Source: Clostridiales bacterium
GTDB lineage: Bacteria; Bacillota; Clostridia; Christensenellales; Borkfalkiaceae
Assembly (NCBI GenBank): GCA_015069465.1
Contig: SVIO01000011.1
Span: forward strand, 1 to 43,869
Reading direction: 5' to 3'
Length of the DNA stretch: 43,869 nucleotides
Made by a program: the position numbers and the translations under genes
The notes under the pieces: model-generated
Told to the model about the DNA's origin: nothing
Seen by the model: only the letters and a program-made list of their open reading frames with translations
Databases searched by the model: none
In this document: piece by piece, positions 23,601-31,718 of the stretch
Numbering within the stretch: position 1 is the first letter of the stretch
How the letters are laid out: every line of letters starts with the position of its first letter

Positions 23601-26600
23601 TAGATGAGTGGGTTGAAATAGAAATTGGAAACACTTATTCAAGCCCAACAAGAAACTCTAAAGACCTATACATAAATAGCGAACTAGTTACCGAAGTAAA
23701 ATTAACGACTGCAACAAAGGTAAGTGCTCGTGCATTCTATCAATGTGAGTCAATTGAGACTATTGAAATTTCAAATACAGTTACAAGTATTGGCGAATAT
23801 GCATTTAGATACTGCACATCACTCACAAGTATATTTATTGCAGACAGTGTTACTGAAATTGGTCAATATACATTTGATGGATGTACATTGTTAGAAAGTG
23901 TAAAACTACCAAACGGACTAACAAGTTTAGAATCTCACTTGTTCCAAAATTGTAAAGCATTACAATCAATAGAAATTCCAAGCAGTGTAACAAACATTGC
24001 TGACTTAGTATTCTATAACACCACATCGTTAACTTCAATATATATACCAGCAAGCGTAGTAACAATGGGCGCAGGAAAAACTAATGGTGTTATTAGAGGA
24101 TGCGCAACATCAATGGTTATTTATTGTGGTGCAGATAGTCAGCCAAGTGGTTGGTCGTCAAAATGGAACTATAATAGCAGAACAGTTGTTTGGGGCTATC
24201 AAGCAAAAATAGACCAAGCAATAAATGCTATCGATGCTATTGGCACAGTTACATTAAGCGATATGGATGTTGCTAATAGAATTAGCAATGCTAGAGCAAC
24301 TTATGATGCAATAGATATTGATATTGTAAAGAAATGTGTAACAAACTACGATATACTTGTTATGGCAGAACAAGATTTTGCTTTCATGATGACGGAAGTA
24401 ACTGTTTGGAAAGATTTAGTTGATTTAGTTCAAATAAATGGCAACATTACAACTACGAATATTAACGACATTAATGCTGTAGAAACGATATATAATGGCT
24501 GGCTTGGTAGTGCTGATGAAAGATTGGTTGATATAGCAAATAGCGTTAAAGTTTGTGGCTCTACATATAGTTACGATAAATATCAAAACCTAATTGAATC
24601 TAGAAACGCTCTTATGGTTGAAATGGGTGAAATTGCACAAGAAATGTCTGCACTATTAGTTGATATAGAGTTAATTTCTTTAGACCCAACAGCGTTCAAT
24701 AATTCAGTGACAAATGCTACTATAAGGTTTAACACTCTTGATGCTTCTATTAAGGCTCAATATTATGCAAATAGCAGTGCAGAGTATAAATCAGCGTATG
24801 ATAATTATAGTCAAGCATTAAACCTATATAATAATGTATATAGACTTATTGGCGACATTATTAAGTTAGGTGACCCAACAGAGGTAACATTAAATCAATA
24901 TAATAATGTATATAGATACCTACAAGAATACGACGGATTATCAGACGCATACAAGGCTATTGTAAATGACGGTGGATACAAAGAAATCCTTGACATTGCA
25001 AAGGTTAGGGTTGATGAACTTAAAGAAGAAAACGATAATAGTGGTTTACAATATCAATTGATAAATAATGATACTGAATATGCTATTACAGGATATAAAG
25101 GCAAAGAAAAAGTTGTAGTTATTCCTGACATGTATTTAGGTTTACCTATTACAACAGTAATAGAAAATGCATTTGTTGATTGTGGTTTAATTACAAACTT
25201 AGTAATTCCAAATAGCGTTGTAACAATAGGCTATGGTGCATTACAAGGCTTAACGGCTTTAGAAAGTTTAACTATTCCATTTGTGGGACAAAACAGAACA
25301 AACGTAAATAATGCATATATCGGTTATATGTTTGGTTTAGCACAACCAACAGAACAAAGACCAACCCATAAGACAGGTATTCCAAGTTCGTTAAGTGATA
25401 TTATTATTACATCTAACACAAAACTCGGTGCTGGTGCTATTGCATACCTTCCATCGCTTGAGAGATTGGAAATTGCAGAAGGTGTAACCGAAGCAGGTTA
25501 TGGCGCATTTGCATATAACGAAAATTTAACAGAAGTTATACTTCCTAATAGTCTTGTAACTTATGGATTTGGTGCATTTGCATGTTGCTCATCACTTTCA
25601 AGCATAGAAATTCCTTATGGCACATCAGTAGTAAACGATGCTATGTTTATTAAGTGTACATCACTAAGTTCGGTTACAATACCAAATAGTGTTTCTATAA
25701 TTGAAGATTCTGCATTTGCATATTGCTCTTCACTTGTAAGCATAGTTATTCCAAATAGCGTTTCAACAATAGGCTATGGTGCATTTGCATATTGTAGTGA
25801 ACTTGCTGAAATTCAATTGGGAAGTGGTGTAACACTTATTGAAGAATATGCATTTATGGATTGTAACAAGTTAGCAAATGTTAACTATATGGGCACGATA
25901 GATAAATGGGCGCAAATCGATTTTGAAGATTATACTTCAACCCCATTAAATTATGCTGATGGATTATACATAAACGGTAGTTTAGTAACAAACATAGTTT
26001 TAAGTTCTGCAACAAAAATATCTAACTATGCGTTCTTTGGTTATGACTTATTAACAAGCGTAACAATTCCAAGCACAGTAACAAGCATTGGATATGCAGC
26101 CTTCTCTGATTGTTATGGTTTAACAAGCGTTTCTATTCCATCAAGTGTAACAAGTATAGAAGGTTATGCTTTCTATAGATGTACATCACTTTCAAGCATA
26201 ACAATATCAGGCTCTGAATTAGCAAGCATAGGTGAATACGCTTTCAACGAATGTAATTCACTTATAAGCATAATATTACCTGAATCTGTATCTTATATAG
26301 GCTATAGGTCATTCCGTTATTGTAATGCATTAACAATTTATTGCATTTCTGACGTAGAGCCACCAATATATAAAACATACGATGACGAAGGAAAGGTAAC
26401 GGCAGAATATCCTTGGAACCCTACAAATTGTCCTGTTGTATTGAATTACAACAATAACGACCAAGATGCAAACGGCGATATTAACATAGCAGTAGATGGC
26501 GTTAAGTATATTATTCAAAATGGTAAAGCAATAGTAGCAAGACAACCAAATACTGTAACGATGGTAAATATTCCATCAACTATAACGCATAAAGGTAGTG

Positions 26601-28996
26601 TTTATACAGTAACAGCAATCGGTGATAGGGCATTCTATAATTGTCGTTCACTTACAAGCATAACGTTGCCAACAACAATAACAAGTATAGGTGAAAGAGC
26701 ATTCTATTACTGCACGGAACTTTCAACCATTACATTACCTGATAATGTTACGACAATAGGACACTATGCATTTGATGGTTGTAAGGCGTTGTCACAAATT
26801 TCAATTCCTAATAATTTAACAAGCATGGGAACATATGCACTCCGTAATTGTGATAGCCTAACCTATACTGTAGAAAATGGGTTAATGTATTTAGGAAATA
26901 GCAATAACAAATACATTTATCTAGCAGGTGTTGTAGATGTAAATATGACACAAGCAGTTCTAAACAGCAATTGTAAGATGATAGGTTCATATGCTTTCTC
27001 TGATTGCACGCTTTTAACAAGTGTAACAATTCCAACAGGCGTATCGGCAATTAGTTTCAGTGCGTTCTATAATTGCCCAGCATTAACCATTTATTGTCAG
27101 GCTCAAAGCAAACCAACTTATTGGGATAGTTATTGGAATAGCGAAAACAATCCTGTAGTATGGAATTGTAATAATAACAATGTTGCTGATAATGGTTATA
27201 TTTATGTTGTAGTTGATGGCATAAGGTATGCATTAAAAGGTAAAGAAGCAACAGTTGCGCAACAAGTTAAAAATATTACAAGCATAAATATTCCAGCATC
27301 TGTTACTTATAGTGGAACAACTTATTCTGTAACAAGCATAGTAGAAAAAGCATTTGAAGATTGTTATTTATTAGAAGATATAACACTTCCAAATAGTTTA
27401 GTTAAAGTTGGCGATTCTGCATTTAATGGTTGCAACAAATTGAAATACAATCATGCTGACGATGTATATGAATTAAATTATTTAGGAAATAGCGAAAATC
27501 CATATTTATATTTAGCAGGCGCAAATGATATTGAAATAATAACAACAACTATAGATGCAAATTGTAAGATTATTGGTTCTTATGCTTTCTATAATTGTGA
27601 CCAATTGGGAGGAGTAGATATCCCTGACGGCGTGCTAAGTATTGGCTCTTATGCATTTGCAGAGTGCGACTCATTAGGAAAGATAACAATTCCAAATAGT
27701 ATAGTGCATGTGGGAGACAATGTATTTGCTGGTTCTTCTTCATTATCGTATACCACAACAGGAGGATTAAGATATTTAGGAAACAGCAGCAATAAATATC
27801 TCTATCTTGTAGGCGTAAGCAGTTCATCTATAACAACAGCAACGATAAGGAATACTTGTAGATTTATCGATTCATTGGTGTTTGCTGGTTATACTAACTT
27901 AACAAGTGTAACTATACCAGAAAGCGTTGAAATCATAGGAAGAAAGGCTTTCGATGGTTGCGAAACATTAACAATATATTGTATAACAAAGAGTAAGCCT
28001 GTTGGATGGAATAGTTCATGGAATAGTTCAAATAGACCTGTAGTATGGGACTGTGAAAACAATGACTTTGCTGATGACGGCAACACATATATTACACAAG
28101 ACGGAATTATATTTGCTCTAAGAGATGGCATAGTAACAGTTGCTAAACAAACACAAAGCCTAAAAGAAATAGTAATTCCATCAAAAGTTACATATGAAGG
28201 TGTGGCGTATGATGTAACAGCGATAGGCGAAAATGCATTCTCTGAGTGCTATATGTTAACTAGCGTAACCATACCAACAAGTATAACAACGATAGATAGC
28301 ACAGCCTTCTATAATTGTACAACACCAACAATATATTGCGTTGCAGAAGAAAAACCAACAACTTGGTCTCAAGATTGGAACTCTTCAAACAATCCTGTAG
28401 TATGGAATTGTAATAGCAATAAAGTGGCAGAAGATGGCAACATTTATGCAACTATTGGTGGAATAAGATACGCTATAAATATAGATAGTGCTGTTGCAAC
28501 CGTTTCAAGACAACCAAAGAACATCACAAAAATTGTTATTCCAAAAGAAATCACATATGACGACACAGTATATGAAGTAATAGGTCTTGGAGATTATGCA
28601 TTTGCAGGTTGTACGCTATTAACAAGTGTAACGTATGAAAGGTATGCTACAATAGAAAGCATAGGCAACTCTGCATTCGAAGGCTGTATCGGTTTAACAG
28701 AAATAATTATACTAGAAACAGTAACGTTTATTGGCGAAAGGGCATTCTATGGTTGTACTAGTGTAATGTCAATAGATATCCCTGCAAGCGTAAAGAAAAT
28801 TGGCAGATATGCATTCTATGATTGTCATGCATTAGTTAATATTACATTTGAAGAACCATCAGGCTGGAGAAAAACTCCTGATGATTATAAGTGGGGAGTT
28901 TCAGGCATGGGCAGTGGAATCGGCTTATCTAGTTACGAATGGAATGCTACAAATCTTAAATCAGTATACGCTAAATATTATTTGTTCAAAATTTAA
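20636..28996 (+). CDS. Giant secreted BspA-type leucine-rich-repeat protein
   Basis: 2786 aa; the ATG at 20636 follows AAGGAG (20622-20627). Order: signal peptide (1 to about 33); module A (34-185), repeated almost exactly at 327-478, each copy followed by a divergent InlB-like beta repeat ('VENGKLADGFTSGRYLEG'); a bacterial Ig-like domain (about 564-645); a first block of BspA/LRR_5 repeats (about 650-1180). A helical spacer (about 1188-1470) and a second, longer LRR block to the C-terminus complete it. The repeats read 'LTSVTIPSSVTSIGYAAFSDC' with variations. Later parts also repeat a 'GNIYVVVDGIRYAL...NIT.I.IP' module four times and a 'IYC....KP..W...WNSSN.PVVW' module six times. It has no LPXTG, choline-binding, S-layer or membrane anchor. 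Likely an adhesin or matrix protein; BspA repeats bind host proteins or other bacteria in known cases. Confidence 0.88.
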   Translation: MKAINRIFSILILSFILAVCGFFATINISWAKAEETQTEISLNIESNSVSYSDSVYLLYAVSFENVDYQNIKMLFWDEPQDDYILSTEKYQVSYSGGTTINGKSCLVFYSNGLAAKEMTDDIYARAYIQVDGETYYSPVEKFSVLEYVYTMREKDTDSDTTNDLGAEEKNLLTAMLNYGTAAQEFFGYNIDRLANDTYYKVEVENGKLADGFTSGRYLEGQTITITANEPAEGYEFLYWLDSYAEFVSEEATCDVIIADENVKYYAVYKSIDGDDTIGDDIEVESKWQDKDNMFPFPIEWMDLGAVASTYNARMMMNRSVALLSSGEETQTEISLNIESNSVSYSDSVYLLYAVSFENVDYQNIKMLFWDEPQDDYILSTEKYQVSYSGGTTINGKSCLVFYSNGLAAKEMTDDIYARAYIQVDGETYYSPVEKFSVLEYVYTMREKDTDSDTTNDLGAEEKNLLTAMLNYGTAAQEYFGYNVDRLANDTYYKVEVENGKLADGFTSGRYLEGEIITITANEPAVGKKFSHWQDSEGNVVCTDSTYQITIAQENVYTAVYKDKTIIGDIALLGADLSYNGNVSQLLPSTITFDYDGEMIELEVSWGVEDFSAQVIGEQNIYATLVDNSAYAEYGVGEISLPVNVLPYSIENGILTGYYGDETDLVLPSVYNGMEIYAIGEGAFENNASLISIQIPSTIISIGDMAFNGCTALTSIIVAQDNANYSAKDGNLYSKDGTVLIQYAIGKTETAFAIPEDVVSIEKLAFNGCTQLNSIALPASVIEIGESAFVNCLSLTMVNYLGTMSEWINIEFNNQTSNPLYNAKNLYINNALVTEIELVSDVEIASYAFYNCTSLESIIIPETVATIGADAFYGCDNLTIYCIAEVKPSGWAENWNSSNCDVVWGYKEETLQFTLINNDTEYGVSGYVGEESEVVIPAEYKGKPVTKIIDSAFNGLAITSIEIPSSIKVIGNGAFNNCASLTYVNFLGTVDEWVEIEIGNTYSSPTRNSKDLYINSELVTEVKLTTATKVSARAFYQCESIETIEISNTVTSIGEYAFRYCTSLTSIFIADSVTEIGQYTFDGCTLLESVKLPNGLTSLESHLFQNCKALQSIEIPSSVTNIADLVFYNTTSLTSIYIPASVVTMGAGKTNGVIRGCATSMVIYCGADSQPSGWSSKWNYNSRTVVWGYQAKIDQAINAIDAIGTVTLSDMDVANRISNARATYDAIDIDIVKKCVTNYDILVMAEQDFAFMMTEVTVWKDLVDLVQINGNITTTNINDINAVETIYNGWLGSADERLVDIANSVKVCGSTYSYDKYQNLIESRNALMVEMGEIAQEMSALLVDIELISLDPTAFNNSVTNATIRFNTLDASIKAQYYANSSAEYKSAYDNYSQALNLYNNVYRLIGDIIKLGDPTEVTLNQYNNVYRYLQEYDGLSDAYKAIVNDGGYKEILDIAKVRVDELKEENDNSGLQYQLINNDTEYAITGYKGKEKVVVIPDMYLGLPITTVIENAFVDCGLITNLVIPNSVVTIGYGALQGLTALESLTIPFVGQNRTNVNNAYIGYMFGLAQPTEQRPTHKTGIPSSLSDIIITSNTKLGAGAIAYLPSLERLEIAEGVTEAGYGAFAYNENLTEVILPNSLVTYGFGAFACCSSLSSIEIPYGTSVVNDAMFIKCTSLSSVTIPNSVSIIEDSAFAYCSSLVSIVIPNSVSTIGYGAFAYCSELAEIQLGSGVTLIEEYAFMDCNKLANVNYMGTIDKWAQIDFEDYTSTPLNYADGLYINGSLVTNIVLSSATKISNYAFFGYDLLTSVTIPSTVTSIGYAAFSDCYGLTSVSIPSSVTSIEGYAFYRCTSLSSITISGSELASIGEYAFNECNSLISIILPESVSYIGYRSFRYCNALTIYCISDVEPPIYKTYDDEGKVTAEYPWNPTNCPVVLNYNNNDQDANGDINIAVDGVKYIIQNGKAIVARQPNTVTMVNIPSTITHKGSVYTVTAIGDRAFYNCRSLTSITLPTTITSIGERAFYYCTELSTITLPDNVTTIGHYAFDGCKALSQISIPNNLTSMGTYALRNCDSLTYTVENGLMYLGNSNNKYIYLAGVVDVNMTQAVLNSNCKMIGSYAFSDCTLLTSVTIPTGVSAISFSAFYNCPALTIYCQAQSKPTYWDSYWNSENNPVVWNCNNNNVADNGYIYVVVDGIRYALKGKEATVAQQVKNITSINIPASVTYSGTTYSVTSIVEKAFEDCYLLEDITLPNSLVKVGDSAFNGCNKLKYNHADDVYELNYLGNSENPYLYLAGANDIEIITTTIDANCKIIGSYAFYNCDQLGGVDIPDGVLSIGSYAFAECDSLGKITIPNSIVHVGDNVFAGSSSLSYTTTGGLRYLGNSSNKYLYLVGVSSSSITTATIRNTCRFIDSLVFAGYTNLTSVTIPESVEIIGRKAFDGCETLTIYCITKSKPVGWNSSWNSSNRPVVWDCENNDFADDGNTYITQDGIIFALRDGIVTVAKQTQSLKEIVIPSKVTYEGVAYDVTAIGENAFSECYMLTSVTIPTSITTIDSTAFYNCTTPTIYCVAEEKPTTWSQDWNSSNNPVVWNCNSNKVAEDGNIYATIGGIRYAINIDSAVATVSRQPKNITKIVIPKEITYDDTVYEVIGLGDYAFAGCTLLTSVTYERYATIESIGNSAFEGCIGLTEIIILETVTFIGERAFYGCTSVMSIDIPASVKKIGRYAFYDCHALVNITFEEPSGWRKTPDDYKWGVSGMGSGIGLSSYEWNATNLKSVYAKYYLFKI
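20735..22066 (+). repeat. Exact ~454-bp intragenic duplication in the LRR gene
   Basis: Bases 20735-21188 recur without mismatch at 21614-22067 (offset 879). Similarity continues with a few changes for about another 150 bp, to 21335 and 22214. The copy begins exactly where the mature protein should start ('EETQTEIS'). Nucleotide identity, including third codon positions, indicates a recent event or ongoing gene conversion. Confidence 0.9.
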
Positions 28997-29030
28997 TAGT
29001 TATTTGTAAAACAAAATATTTTATGCAAAC

Positions 29031-29066
29031 AAAAAAGGCTGTACGCAACTTGCGTACAGCCTTTTA
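29031..29066. terminator. Bidirectional terminator between the LRR gene and birA
   Basis: AAAAGGCTGTACGCAA (29033-29048) and TTGCGTACAGCCTTTT (29050-29065) are perfect complements, with an A-tract before and a T-tract after, serving the two convergent transcripts. Confidence 0.85.
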
Positions 29067-29112
29067 CATATGTCTAAAATAATTAGTAGGCTAGGGATAT
29101 AATTGTCTTAAA

Positions 29113-29844
29113 TCAAATATGAAAGGTTATTTCGCCGGCAAAAATAGTGTTTTTCTTGCCGTTTAACTCATAGATTAAACAGTTGTCGTTTGCAATGCCT
29201 TTAACCAAAATTTGGGCTTTTTCTCCGTTAATTTCAGCAAACACCTTTTTATTCACAAGAAAGTTATTTTCCCTTGCAACTGCTAGATAATCACTTTTGC
29301 CTTTTTTTAACAATTTAAGTTCATTTTTAAGATTTTTATAAACCTTTTTCTTAACGATATCTAAAGGGAATTCTTCTCCCGTTTGCAAAAACATAGATGT
29401 CGGTGGTACAATAAACTCTCCCTTAAACTCTTTAGCATTAACATTTAATCCCACGCCGATAATAAGAGAAGAAATCTCACCATTATCACTTGTGCTTTCA
29501 AGTAAAATACCACAAATCTTTTTTCCACTAGCATAAACATCGTTTGGCCACTTAATACTTATGTCGTTAAATCCAAATTCACTTAAAGTCTTAAAGATTG
29601 TAACGGCAACGGCAAGGGATACCGATGAAAATTTATTTATTAACTTTTTATCTTTAATAAGTACAGAAAATAGCAAGTTTTCGTGCTTTTCACTTACCCA
29701 AGTTCTTCCCATCCTTCCATGCCCAGCAGTTTGAAAACCTGCCGAAACAAAGGTAAAATTTCGCAAGAATAAACGTCTGCATTTTAAAAATGCAGACGTA
29801 GAATCTATTTTATCAAAATGAAAATTTCTTTTAAGTGTTTTCAT
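29113..29844 (-). CDS. birA: Biotin-[carboxyl-carrier] protein ligase
   Basis: 243 aa. Activates biotin to biotinyl-AMP and attaches it to the lysine of a biotin carrier. The catalytic core is complete: 'GFQTAGHGRMGRTWVS' (ATP/biotin loop), 'IKWPNDVYASGKKICGILLE' and 'LIIGVGLNVN', then a small C-terminal SH3-like domain. It lacks the N-terminal DNA-binding domain of bifunctional BirA, so it should not act as a repressor. The ATG at 29844 follows the oadB stop by one base, so it is the last gene of the decarboxylase operon and presumably biotinylates the carrier at 31024-31368. No independent ribosome site is seen; translational coupling is likely. Confidence 0.9.
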   Translation of the reverse strand: MKTLKRNFHFDKIDSTSAFLKCRRLFLRNFTFVSAGFQTAGHGRMGRTWVSEKHENLLFSVLIKDKKLINKFSSVSLAVAVTIFKTLSEFGFNDISIKWPNDVYASGKKICGILLESTSDNGEISSLIIGVGLNVNAKEFKGEFIVPPTSMFLQTGEEFPLDIVKKKVYKNLKNELKLLKKGKSDYLAVARENNFLVNKKVFAEINGEKAQILVKGIANDNCLIYELNGKKNTIFAGEITFHI

Positions 29845-29845
29845 A

Positions 29846-31006
29846 TTACAAGAATATTGTTAGTAATATCCCAGCAGCGATAGCACTACCGATAACACCA
29901 GCCACGTTTGGACCCATAGCGTGCATAAGTAAGAAGTTTGAAGGGTCTTCTTTTTGACCTTCTTTTTGAACCACACGGGCAGCCATAGGAACGGCAGAAA
30001 CGCCAGCAGCACCAATCATAGGGTTAATCTTGCCCTTAGAAAGTTTGCACATAAGTTTACCGAATAATAAACCACATATAGCAGCAGTGATAAATGCAGC
30101 GATACCGAGAGCGAAAATCTTTAACGTTGCAAGTTGTAAGAAAGTTTCGCCATTAGCAGTTGCGCCAACTGAAAGCCCTAATAATATCGTGCAGATATAT
30201 AAAAGTGCGTTTGCACAAGTATTTAGAAGGTTAGGAACAACGCCACACTCTTTTATTAAGTTACCAAGCATTAAACAGCCGATAAGTGGTGTAGAAGAAG
30301 GGATAATCAAGCAAACAACAAGTGTTACGATGATAGGGAACAAAATCTTTTCTGTTTTAGAAACAGGGCGAAGTTGTTCCATTTTGATAAGCCTTTCTTT
30401 TTTAGTTGTCATAAGTCTAATAATAGGTGGGAAGATGATAGGAACAAGTGCCATATACGAATAAGCCGCAAGAGCAATAGCCGCAAGCATACCACCATTA
30501 TTTGGAATCAAACTGTTAGAAACCAAAATTGCCGTAGGGCCGTCTGCACCACCGATAATACCGATTGAAGCCGCTTCAAAGAAGTTAAAACCAAGAAGTA
30601 ATGAACCAAAGAAAGCGATAAAAATACCAATTTGAGCAGCAGCACCAAGAAGCATAGTTTTCTTGTTGGCAATAAGTGGACCGAAGTCAGTTGTAGCGCC
30701 AATGCCTAAGAAGATTAAGCAAGGGTAAAGTTCGCACTCAACACCAAGGTGTAAAAATCCAAGTAGTCCACGCTCTACTTCGCCTGAAGCATTGGTTGTA
30801 ATATAAATTTCAGGGAAGATATTTACCAAAATAATACCAAAAGCGATAGGGATAAGTAGATATGGTTCAAAACCTTTTTTAATTGCAAGGTATAAAAACA
30901 ACACGCCAATTAAAATCATAATAAGGCGCATCCAACCATCGCCGTTAAAGAACTGAGCAATAACAGTTCCTTCAATAATAGAATTAAATAAATCAGCAAT
31001 ACTCAT
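29846..31006 (-). CDS. oadB: Na+-pumping decarboxylase subunit beta
   Basis: 386 aa, about nine to eleven membrane helices. Matches the beta subunit of oxaloacetate/methylmalonyl-CoA decarboxylases: 'GFLHLGVECELYPCLIFLGIGATTDFGPL', 'GIIGGADGPTAILVSN' (the conserved Asp of the Na+ channel) and 'MIGAAGVSAVPMAARVVQ'. It takes carboxybiotin from the carrier, releases CO2 and exports Na+ with uptake of a proton. It is encoded after the biotin carrier (17-base gap) and before birA. Confidence 0.92.
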   Translation of the reverse strand: MSIADLFNSIIEGTVIAQFFNGDGWMRLIMILIGVLFLYLAIKKGFEPYLLIPIAFGIILVNIFPEIYITTNASGEVERGLLGFLHLGVECELYPCLIFLGIGATTDFGPLIANKKTMLLGAAAQIGIFIAFFGSLLLGFNFFEAASIGIIGGADGPTAILVSNSLIPNNGGMLAAIALAAYSYMALVPIIFPPIIRLMTTKKERLIKMEQLRPVSKTEKILFPIIVTLVVCLIIPSSTPLIGCLMLGNLIKECGVVPNLLNTCANALLYICTILLGLSVGATANGETFLQLATLKIFALGIAAFITAAICGLLFGKLMCKLSKGKINPMIGAAGVSAVPMAARVVQKEGQKEDPSNFLLMHAMGPNVAGVIGSAIAAGILLTIFL

Positions 31007-31023
31007 TTTATTTCACCAAAAGT

Positions 31024-31368
31024 TTAGCCTAAAATAACGATAGCGTCTTTGTTAGAAACCATATCGCCAACCTTAACGCAAATTTCTTTAACTGTACCTT
31101 CGATAGTAGAAGGAATTTCGTTTTCTAACTTCATTGCTTCAACAACAGCAACAACTTGACCTTTTTTAACAGTGTCGCCAACGTTTACCTTAACGCTTAA
31201 GATTTTACCAGCGATAGGTGCTTCAACAGCGTTTGAGCCGTTAGATGCAACTGCTTTAGTAGGCGCAGGTTGGCTAACAGGTGCGCTGATAGTTTCTGTA
31301 GATTCTGTAACTTCTTCTAATTGTACTTCGAAAAGTTTTCCGTTTACTTTAACCTTATATGTTTTCAT
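31024..31368 (-). CDS. Biotin carboxyl carrier protein of the decarboxylase
   Basis: 114 aa. A short N-terminal strand region ('YKVKVNGKLFEVQLEE'), an Ala/Pro/Ser/Thr-rich flexible linker (about 22-47) and a C-terminal biotinyl domain ('APIAGKILSVKVNVGDTVKKG') with the biotinylation motif EAMKLEN, Lys80. It shuttles carboxybiotin between the alpha subunit and the membrane beta subunit. It is a stand-alone carrier, as in some anaerobes, rather than fused to the alpha chain. An AGGAG on the minus strand at about 31384-31380 supports the start at 31368. Confidence 0.92.
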   Translation of the reverse strand: MKTYKVKVNGKLFEVQLEEVTESTETISAPVSQPAPTKAVASNGSNAVEAPIAGKILSVKVNVGDTVKKGQVVAVVEAMKLENEIPSTIEGTVKEICVKVGDMVSNKDAIVILG

Positions 31369-31369
31369 A

Positions 31370-31705
31370 TTACTTAATCTCCTTTATGCTAATAACTTTA
31401 ATATCTTTTTTAGTTTGTTGTCTATAATCTATAGAAGCAACTAATGTTGCAACGATAGCATCTTCATCGTTCATATCCACGTCAATTTTACTTTGGTTAG
31501 TGGTATTACTTGAAGTTTTTTGGATTATAGGTGTTTTTTTGTCATCTTTTTTTGTATATTTGTCAATTAGTTTGCCAGCGCCAAAAGTTATTACGATAAT
31601 AACTGATAGAATAGCAAAAACCAAAAGGATAGCAATTACAGAAACAAGACCACCTTGACCAAAGTCTTTTCCTGAACCATCAATTAAACTTAATAATAAT
31701 GTCAT
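31370..31705 (-). CDS. oadG: OadG-family gamma subunit
   Basis: 111 aa with one N-terminal membrane helix (about 19-45, 'GGLVSVIAILLVFAILSVIIVITFGAGKLI') and a hydrophilic cytoplasmic tail rich in Lys, Asn, Asp and Thr. This is the usual plan of the small decarboxylase gamma subunit, which holds alpha and beta subunits together. Its stop and the carrier start are separated by one base. Family identity is supported mostly by topology and operon position, as gamma subunits are poorly conserved. Confidence 0.82.
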   Translation of the reverse strand: MTLLLSLIDGSGKDFGQGGLVSVIAILLVFAILSVIIVITFGAGKLIDKYTKKDDKKTPIIQKTSSNTTNQSKIDVDMNDEDAIVATLVASIDYRQQTKKDIKVISIKEIK

Positions 31706-31718
31706 AATAAATTAACCT

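Noticed and set aside
20636..28996. Dense short repeats resembling a repeat array
   Set aside because: They follow codon phase and encode BspA-type leucine-rich repeats; spacing and sequence vary as in protein repeats, not as in CRISPR.
29113..29844. BirA as repressor of the decarboxylase operon
   Set aside because: The protein lacks the N-terminal helix-turn-helix domain required for DNA binding.
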